Shown here: positions 37,980 through 42,465 of the stretch, in pieces
Layout: every line of letters begins with the position of its first letter
Position numbering within the stretch: position 1 is the stretch's first letter
Origin: Salipiger abyssi
GTDB lineage: Bacteria > Pseudomonadota > Alphaproteobacteria > Rhodobacterales > Rhodobacteraceae
Direction: 5' to 3'
Assembly (NCBI RefSeq): GCF_017311415.1
Contig: NZ_JAEKIS010000026.1
Coordinates: 1-42,465 of the forward strand
Length of the DNA stretch: 42,465 nucleotides
Made by a program: the position numbers and the translations under genes
The notes under the pieces: model-generated
The model's input: only the letters and a program-made list of their open reading frames with translations
Told to the model about the DNA's origin: nothing
The model's database searches: none

Positions 37980-38005
37980 GACCGGCGCCTTTCGGGGCGC
38001 CGGTC
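37980..38005 (+). terminator. Hairpin after the capsid gene
   Basis: GACCGGCGCC and GGCGCCGGTC form a perfect 10-bp stem with loop TTTCGG. Only a weak pyrimidine tail follows. Probably a partial terminator or mRNA stabiliser separating the capsid message from the tail genes. Confidence 0.6.
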
Positions 38006-38033
38006 CAATCCCTTCTAGAGAGAGGAGCTTCCG

Positions 38034-38531
38034 ATGTTCGTGAAGTGCAATTCGACCCGTCATACCGTGATCGGCACGTTGCGCCGCAACCATGTCTACC
38101 GGCTCGACGACAAGAGCCCGAAAGCGCGTAAGGTGGTCAAGACCCTCACCACCGGCAAGCGCCCGGTGCTGTCCGAGTTGAGCGAGGACGAGGCCGAGAA
38201 AATCGGCGCGCGGGCCATCGGTCTGGTCTATTCGGAGGATTTGGCGCCAAGCGAGGAGGATGCGGAGGCGCCGGCGCTGATCGAGGCGCTGACATCGCAG
38301 ATCGAGGAGCTGACACGCAAGCTCGACGCGGCGGGGGCCGACCGGGAGAAGGTCGTAACGGAACGCGACGCGCTTGCCGGGGCCGTCGATGAGCAGAAAG
38401 CGGCCACTGAGGAACTTTCCGGGAAACTCGAGGCATCGACGGCAAAGCTTGAAGAGGTCACGGCGGAGCGCGATGCGCTTGCCAAGCAGATCGCAGACCT
38501 GAGCGCCGCGCAGGGCGCGGACAAGGCCTGA
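38034..38531 (+). CDS. Phage structural-region protein with coiled coil
   Basis: A 165-residue protein. Residues 1-60 form a small folded part (MFVKCNSTRHTVIGTLRRNH); residues about 75-158 are a long acidic coiled coil (LTSQIEELTRKLDAAGADRE...). AGAGGAG precedes the ATG. The position between capsid and connector suggests a head decoration or completion protein, but no family is recognised with confidence. Confidence 0.65.
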   Translation: MFVKCNSTRHTVIGTLRRNHVYRLDDKSPKARKVVKTLTTGKRPVLSELSEDEAEKIGARAIGLVYSEDLAPSEEDAEAPALIEALTSQIEELTRKLDAAGADREKVVTERDALAGAVDEQKAATEELSGKLEASTAKLEEVTAERDALAKQIADLSAAQGADKA

Positions 38532-38547
38532 GGCGGGAGCAGTCGGG

Positions 38548-38835
38548 ATGAGCATCACGGTTGCCGAAGTGAAAGCCCATCTTAACATCGGCTTCGATGA
38601 CGACGATACGCTGCTCGGCGGCTTCCTCTCCGCCGCGACGACCCATGCCGAGCGCTACCTGCGCCGCGAGTTTGCGGTCGAATATCCGGACGGGCTCCCC
38701 GCCCCGATCCGCACCGCGATCCTGCAACACGTCGCGGTGATGTTCCGCGACCGCGAGGCGACACAGGAGGGCGGACTGTCTGCGCCGCCGCTCATGTGGA
38801 AAGATCTCCTGTCGAGCTACCGGGTGTTCTCATGA
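38548..38835 (+). CDS. Head-tail connector protein (gp6-like)
   Basis: A 95-residue protein fitting the phage gp6-like connector family: ITVAEVKAHLNIGFDDDDTLLGGFLSAAT at the N-terminus and a helix with AERYLRREF, ending PPLMWKDLLSSYRVFS. It forms the ring joining portal to tail. Its stop overlaps the next start (ATGA). Confidence 0.85.
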   Translation: MSITVAEVKAHLNIGFDDDDTLLGGFLSAATTHAERYLRREFAVEYPDGLPAPIRTAILQHVAVMFRDREATQEGGLSAPPLMWKDLLSSYRVFS

Positions 38836-39215
38836 GCGGCGCCGGGGCGTTGCGCGAGCGGGTCACATTCCAGCGCAAGATGACCGTTGGCCAGACAGCG
38901 CCGAGCGACCAGACAGACCCTTTCGGCAACTCTATCGACGGGTTCGGAAACAGCACCGGCGAGTTCGGCGACCTGTTCAGTGTGAGAGCTGACATTCGCG
39001 AGACACCGGGCAAGGAGAGGATCGCGGCCGGGCAGTTGGAGAGCACGCGGCTGGCGACAATCCGAGTGTGGGCGGAAGCGAGAACGCGCAGTGTGACACC
39101 GGCAGACCGGTTGGTGGCGCGCGGCGCGGTCTGGAACATTCGCAGCGGCCCGGTCCAGATCGACCGCGCAGGGCGGATGCTGGAGTTCACCTGTGAGACG
39201 GGGGTGGCCACCTGA
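38832..39215 (+). CDS. Head-tail adaptor (SPP1 gp16-like)
   Basis: A 127-residue beta-rich protein beginning MSGAGALRERVTFQRK, typical of the head-tail joining family, with a conserved VWAEARTRSVTPADRLVARGAVWNIRS segment. Contains a glycine/asparagine-rich loop (DPFGNSIDGFGNSTGEFGD) at about 35-53. Start chosen at the ATG overlapping the connector stop. Confidence 0.82.
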   Translation: MSGAGALRERVTFQRKMTVGQTAPSDQTDPFGNSIDGFGNSTGEFGDLFSVRADIRETPGKERIAAGQLESTRLATIRVWAEARTRSVTPADRLVARGAVWNIRSGPVQIDRAGRMLEFTCETGVAT

Positions 39216-39616
39216 TGGGTGTGCGCAAGGTCGGGTTCAAACGGGTCCAGAAGATGATGGAAGAGCTGCCAGAGACCACCGGGAAGCACCTTGAACAGGC
39301 GAACGAGGATAACGCCGACGAGTGGATTCGCGTGGCAAAGATCCTTGTGCCGGTGGGCGAGACTGGTCGTGCCAAGGCGGCCATCCGGACCACCAAGCAG
39401 GGCAAGGGCCAGCTCATGGATTTCGGGCCGCTTTCCTCAATCCTGGAGGGGGGAACGCAAGAGCGTTTCCATAAAAGCGGCAAGGGCACGGGGAAAGGGC
39501 CAAAGCTGCCGTTTGTCAGGCCGGCAGAGAGGGCGACGGAGGACGCGCGCAACGAGCGCCTCGCGAAGGCTCTGCGGGACGCGGTGACGGAGGCGAAGAA
39601 GAATGGCGGCTCCTGA
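39215..39616 (+). CDS. HK97 gp10-family tail completion protein
   Basis: A 133-residue protein of the HK97-gp10_like family: VGFKRVQKMMEELPETTGKHLEQAN, then the typical AKILVPVGETGRAKAAIR segment and LPFVRPAERATEDAR near the C-terminus. It fits the connector-to-tail joining step. Its ATG overlaps the previous stop; its end overlaps the next gene by 14 bases. Confidence 0.83.
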   Translation: MGVRKVGFKRVQKMMEELPETTGKHLEQANEDNADEWIRVAKILVPVGETGRAKAAIRTTKQGKGQLMDFGPLSSILEGGTQERFHKSGKGTGKGPKLPFVRPAERATEDARNERLAKALRDAVTEAKKNGGS

Positions 39617-40019
39617 AATTGCGCTTTGGTACGGTCTTGTCGCCGCGCTACGGGCGGATGCTGGCGTGGTCGCGCTGGTCGGGGGGCGGATCTATGATGA
39701 GCCCCCTCAGGGGTCCACACGTCCTTTCGTCCGCTTCGGCAACCTCAACCCGTCGCCGGTGCGGACGGATTGCGGCACAGCCTGCCTGGTCACGTTTTCG
39801 CTGGAGGTTCACAGCCGCCCTATCGCAGCCGGGCGCACCGAGGCAATGCTGATTGCGGCGGCGCTGGTCGAGGCTCTCAGCGACAATGAGGAGACGGTGA
39901 CGCTGGACGGATACACGCTGTCGCGCCTGCAATGGATGCCTGGCGCGGCCACGGGTGGACGGGACGACGACGGCGAAAGTTACGTCGAGATCCGCGGTTT
40001 CGAGGCGATCGTGGGTTAG
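39603..40019 (+). CDS. DUF3168-family tail terminator protein
   Basis: A 138-residue protein of DUF3168: LVAALRADAGVVALVGGRIYDEPPQGSTRPFVRFG, then a beta-rich region and a C-terminus EIRGFEAIVG. The family is related to lambda gpU, which caps the tail tube. It is the last gene before the antisense secreted-protein gene interrupts the tail operon. Confidence 0.85.
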   Translation: MAAPEIALWYGLVAALRADAGVVALVGGRIYDEPPQGSTRPFVRFGNLNPSPVRTDCGTACLVTFSLEVHSRPIAAGRTEAMLIAAALVEALSDNEETVTLDGYTLSRLQWMPGAATGGRDDDGESYVEIRGFEAIVG

Positions 40020-40050
40020 TCCGGAAGGCAGGGTCGGGAGGCCGTCCTTG

Positions 40051-40326
40051 CTAAAAATCTGGGGGAGTATCTGGGCAAGCTTCTATGAGGGCCTTGGAGT
40101 TGTCATTTAAGGTGTCGAGCATCTCGTCCGTGATCTCTCCGAGCCTAGAATTTAAAGGCTCAGGCGTGCCGCCGCGCAGAGCTTGCCTGCCTTCAGCGGT
40201 AATTATCCGAGTAGATGACATCATCAACGTCTTCATAAGTTCATATGCAATATCGCACTGATCTTTCGGCTTTGCCTGCGCTGGCACCACTGCCACGAGT
40301 GCCGCTGCAAGTATCAATAATCGCAT
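40051..40326 (-). CDS. Antisense secreted/periplasmic small protein (moron)
   Basis: A 91-residue protein with a classic Sec signal peptide (MRLLILAAALVAVVPAQAKPK; cleavage likely after AQA). The mature part of about 73 residues is helical (DQCDIAYELMKTLMMSSTR, LGEITDEMLDTLNDNSKALI) with two cysteines that could form a disulfide. SD GGAGGT 6 bases upstream fixes the start. It is opposite to all structural genes, between the tail terminator and tail tube, and lower in GC. It could alter the lysogen's cell envelope (inference). No homologue recognised. Confidence 0.75.
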   Translation of the reverse strand: MRLLILAAALVAVVPAQAKPKDQCDIAYELMKTLMMSSTRIITAEGRQALRGGTPEPLNSRLGEITDEMLDTLNDNSKALIEACPDTPPDF

Positions 40327-40408
40327 GAAATTACCTCCGGTTGTTTCCGGCAGGTTGGCCCTCTTTGCGCCCTTGGGCAAGGCGCTTCCCCAAATATGGA
40401 GCCTCCCC

Positions 40409-40855
40409 ATGGCAACGCAAAAAGGCCGTCTCCTGCTGGTCAAAATCGGCGACGGGCAGGAGACAGAACAGTTTTCGACCCTCTGCGGGCTGCGTGAGAA
40501 GACGTTCGGTTTTTCCGTGAACGAGTCGGATGCAACGCAGGCAGACTATGACAACCCCGGCGGGCAGATCTGGACGCGGGGTGTTTCGGGTGCGCGCAGG
40601 CTCAACGTCAGCGGCACCGGTCTCTTCGAGGACCACTCAACGCTCGAACGCATGCGCTCCATCTGCATCGGCTCCGGCCCGGCAGATACCGTCGATGCTG
40701 TCGGCAATTTCCAAGTGGTCGTTCCGGGTGAGGGCACCTACGAAGCGGAGTTCCACGTCTCGCAGTTCGAGCGTGTTGGTCCGCAGGAGGGTGAGATCAC
40801 CTACTCGCTCACGATGGCGTCGAATGGCGCGCCGGCGTTCACGGCAGAAGCCTGA
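40409..40855 (+). CDS. Major tail tube protein (TP901-1-like)
   Basis: A 148-residue protein starting MATQKGRLLLVKIGDG, with FSTLCGLREKTFGFSVNESDATQADYDNPGG and SLTMASNGAPAFTAEA at the end, the pattern of GTA/TP901-1 major tail proteins. It polymerises into the tail tube. The ATG has GGAG upstream; an earlier in-frame ATG at 40325 overlaps the antisense gene's start and is unlikely. Confidence 0.85.
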   Translation: MATQKGRLLLVKIGDGQETEQFSTLCGLREKTFGFSVNESDATQADYDNPGGQIWTRGVSGARRLNVSGTGLFEDHSTLERMRSICIGSGPADTVDAVGNFQVVVPGEGTYEAEFHVSQFERVGPQEGEITYSLTMASNGAPAFTAEA

Positions 40856-41286
40856 TGACGATCACGGCTGAGCCACCCATTGGCGGCACCATAGCGGAGT
40901 TGGGCGGAAAATCCCGCCCACTCCTGTTGCGGAACGAAGAGATCGAGCGCTTCGAGAAGCACCACAACTGCGGAATTTTCGCTATCTTCGATGCGCTCTT
41001 CCTGGATGGAGATGCCCCGAAGGTCCATCAGATCCGTGACCTCGTGGCGCTGGGGCTGGTCGGCGGCGGGCAGCCGGATCGCGCGGCGGACCAGATTGTT
41101 GCGTCCATGCCGCCAAGCGCGAACTTCACGCTGCGGCAGATCGCGGGCGACATGATCCTCGCGGCCTTCACGCCTGAGAATCCGGAAAAAAAAAGCGATA
41201 CGGATGGCTCGTCCGGCACCCCGGGCGCGACAGCGACCGATGGGACGCCCCCGGTCGTATCCGATCCGTCGTCGCCACCGGCCTGA
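40855..41286 (+). CDS. Tail assembly chaperone, upstream frame (GTA gp11/gpG-like)
   Basis: A 143-residue protein: GGTIAELGGKSRPLLLRNEEIERFEKHHNCGIFAIFDAL, then RQIAGDMILAAFTPENPEKK. The rest (SDTDGSSGTPGATATDG...) is low-complexity. It fits the GTA family chaperone that precedes the tape measure. A run of nine A at 41186-41194 lies just before the low-complexity tail. Slipping -1 there gives a fused longer product ending at 41420, like lambda gpG/gpGT. Confidence 0.83.
   Translation: MTITAEPPIGGTIAELGGKSRPLLLRNEEIERFEKHHNCGIFAIFDALFLDGDAPKVHQIRDLVALGLVGGGQPDRAADQIVASMPPSANFTLRQIAGDMILAAFTPENPEKKSDTDGSSGTPGATATDGTPPVVSDPSSPPA
41186..41195 (+). promoter_or_regulatory. Programmed -1 frameshift slippery site
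   Basis: Nine consecutive A residues followed by G, in-frame as GAA AAA AAA AGC, contain the ideal heptamer A AAA AAA. The -1 frame stays open from here to TGA 41418-41420 and encodes a conserved tail-chaperone extension (GLKPAEVRAMTPRDLGNF). Confidence 0.75.
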
Positions 41287-41306
41287 AACCGGCGGAGGTG
41301 CGCGCC

Positions 41307-41420
41307 ATGACCCCGCGCGATCTGGGCAACTTCATCACCGGCTGGAACGAGGCGCACAGCGACGAAGTGCAGGCGCCGACGGCTGACGAATATGCGGAAT
41401 TGGTGAGGGAATATGGCTGA
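41307..41420 (+). CDS. Tail assembly chaperone, -1 frame segment (gpT-like)
   Basis: The downstream part of the frameshift product; from ATG 41307 alone it would be 37 residues (MTPRDLGNFITGWNEAHSDE...). The frame is open back through LKPAEV to the A9 slippery site, and this LKPAEVxAMTPxDL pattern matches the small tail assembly chaperone of the GTA cluster (rcc01693/TIGR02216-like). Most likely made as a C-terminal extension of the upstream chaperone. It overlaps the tape-measure start by 8 bases. Confidence 0.65.
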   Translation: MTPRDLGNFITGWNEAHSDEVQAPTADEYAELVREYG

Positions 41421-42264
41421 AGCTGACGAACGCACCGAGCGCATCCGCATCCTGCTGGATCTGGAAAAGGACGCGCACGATAGAGAGGCCCGCGCGGCTG
41501 CGCGAGAGATCGTGCGCCTTGAGCGGTCATATGACCCGCTGTCTCGCGCTGTCGAAAAGCAGGAGCGCGCGATGCAACGCCTGTCGAAGCAGTTCGAGGC
41601 GGGCAAGATCGATGCGCAGCAGATGCAGAGGCTGCAAGATGGCATCCGGCGCGAGTACGAGCAGTCCGTCGAGAAGGTGAACCGCTTCAACGCTGCGCTT
41701 GCGGCGAACAACAACGCCCACGGCGGACTGATCGGCACGGTGACCCGCAACAAGGCTGCCTTCCAGCAGCTCGGCTATCAGGTTGGTGACGCCGCAGTTC
41801 AGATCCAGGGCGGCACGAGTGCGATCACGGCAATGACGCAGCAGGGCTCGCAGCTTCTGGGCGTCATGGGGCCATGGGGCGCAATCGCTGGCGCTGTGCT
41901 GGCTGTGGGCGCCCCTCTGGCAGCTTCATTTCTCAGCCAAGCGGATGGCGCGGAAGAGGCCAAGGAGAAGCTGGAAGGCTTCTATGAGGCTCTGGACGCT
42001 TATTCGAGCTTTGCCGAGCGTGCCAGCGCCACGACCGAAGACCTACGCGAAGAGTTCGGCGATTTTGCCGACGAGATCCGGCAGATTTCGGAGTACATGG
42101 CCGAAGTCGTCGCGACCCGCGCGCTGGATCAGTTCCGGAAAGACAGCGCGACCTTGCGCGGCGCGTTCTCCGATATCGTTGATGACCTTGAGAAAGCGGA
42201 CAGGCTCAGCGGCAATAACGCTAGGAACATGGAAGATCGGGCCGAAGATGCCGCCGCAGCCATC
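41413..42264 (+). pseudogene. Tail tape measure protein, cut by an IS element
   Basis: About 284 residues of a tape measure protein: coiled-coil start (ADERTERIRILLDLEKDAHDREARAAAREIV), the family segment AAFQQLGYQVGDAAVQIQGGTSAITAMTQQGSQLLGVMGPWGAI near 115-158, and a hydrophobic stretch AGAVLAVGAPLAAS. The native sequence stops near 42264, and the frame then runs into IS DNA to a stop at 42336. Tape measures are normally much longer, so the protein is truncated and the tail is probably not assembled. Whether the rest lies beyond the IS is not visible. Confidence 0.85.
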
Positions 42265-42465
42265 TGGCCTGCTGCCGGTTTCGTGGACGGCAGTTTAAGC
42301 TTTCATAGCTCTCTCCTCGAACGTGATAGGGCTTAGATACCCGATGGTCGAGTGCCGACGCTTTGGATTGTAGAACCGTTCGATGTAATCGAAGACATCT
42401 GCGCGCGCCTGCTTCCTGGTGCGGTAAGTTTTCCGCCTAACCCGTTCGGTTTTTAGCGAAGAGAA
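42265..42465. mobile_element. IS3-family insertion sequence, one end (partial)
   Basis: The sequence TGGCCTGCTGCCGGTTTCG from 42265 looks like the terminal inverted repeat of an IS3-family element. A transposase reading frame follows inwards on the minus strand. The other end, its repeat and the target duplication lie beyond the window, so the exact boundary is uncertain by a few bases. Confidence 0.75.
42295..42465 (-). CDS. IS3-family transposase OrfB, C-terminal 56 residues (partial)
   Basis: The last 56 residues of a DDE transposase (integrase core). FSSLKTERVRRKTYRTRKQA precedes DVFDYIERFYNPKRRHSTIG and YLSPITFEE, a classic IS3-type OrfB ending. The catalytic Glu region is largely at or beyond the edge. 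It reads toward the tape-measure gene it interrupts, stopping about 30 bases inside the IS end. Confidence 0.92.
   Translation of the reverse strand, partial: FSSLKTERVRRKTYRTRKQARADVFDYIERFYNPKRRHSTIGYLSPITFEERAMKA

Larger units (their letters stand above)
20331..42465. mobile_element. HK97-type siphovirus prophage integrated at tRNA-Thr (right end outside window)
   Basis: From the tRNA 3' half onward all genes are phage-like: integrase and left operon, repressor/Cro switch with operators, replication genes, HNH-terminase-portal-protease-capsid, and GTA-like head-tail and tail genes up to the tape measure. The left attachment core is inferred to lie within the 3' half of the tRNA (about 20331-20355); the matching right copy is not in the window. 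An IS element interrupts the tape measure and the integrase has an internal duplication, so the prophage is probably defective. Confidence 0.9.

Overview
The window is high-GC alphaproteobacterial DNA. The roseobacter-type gene set points to the Rhodobacterales (Roseobacter/Rhodobacter group): a ScfR-family XRE regulator, GapR (DUF2312), GTA-like tail genes, and a TIGR01244 sulfurtransferase with a YeeE/YedE pair. I cannot name the genus from sequence alone. It has two halves: about 20.3 kb of chromosomal genes and about 22 kb of a prophage inserted at a tRNA-Thr gene.

Chromosomal half. Positions 1-5586 (minus strand) hold the 5' end of acs (acetyl-CoA synthetase) and a five-gene Liv-type ABC importer with a Tat-exported binding protein. 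Divergent from these is a ScfR-type (short-chain fatty acyl) regulator. It is followed by a three-gene, ATGA-coupled signalling operon: a single-domain response regulator, a small two-helix membrane protein, and a histidine kinase whose sensor is a sodium:solute symporter domain. This neighbourhood looks like a short-chain organic acid sensing and uptake module (inference). Next come a FliM/FliN-like protein, a sulfide/persulfide cluster with a BigR/SqrR-type palindrome (sulfurtransferase, two YeeE halves, metallo-beta-lactamase-fold protein), and a DksA/TraR zinc-finger protein. Then follow a FadB/FadJ-like protein that has lost catalytic residues, gapR, a sulfotransferase-like protein, an orphan iron-type ABC permease and tRNA-Thr(UGU).

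Prophage half (20.33 kb to beyond the right edge). Left arm, minus strand: eight tightly packed genes ending in a tyrosine integrase, including a stand-alone ClpX-type zinc finger protein. The immunity region has an S24 repressor translationally coupled to a retropepsin-like aspartic protease, facing a Cro-like gene. I find two clear 17-bp operator copies on each side, plus one degenerate copy. Right arm: small regulators, a TOPRIM primase, a Lar-like zinc protein and a D5-type helicase, then a roughly 470-bp non-coding region with 9-bp iterons and a long hairpin. After that come an HNH nuclease, terminase, portal, ClpP-like protease, HK97 capsid, and connector and tail genes. The tail chaperone carries an A9 slippery site for -1 frameshifting. 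A signal-peptide protein is encoded antisense within the tail operon.

The tape-measure gene is cut by an IS3-family element at the right edge, and the integrase carries an in-frame 18-bp duplication beside its active site, so the prophage is probably defective. The observations I would follow first are the repressor-protease pair, the ClpX zinc-finger mimic, the iteron hairpin region and the antisense secreted protein.
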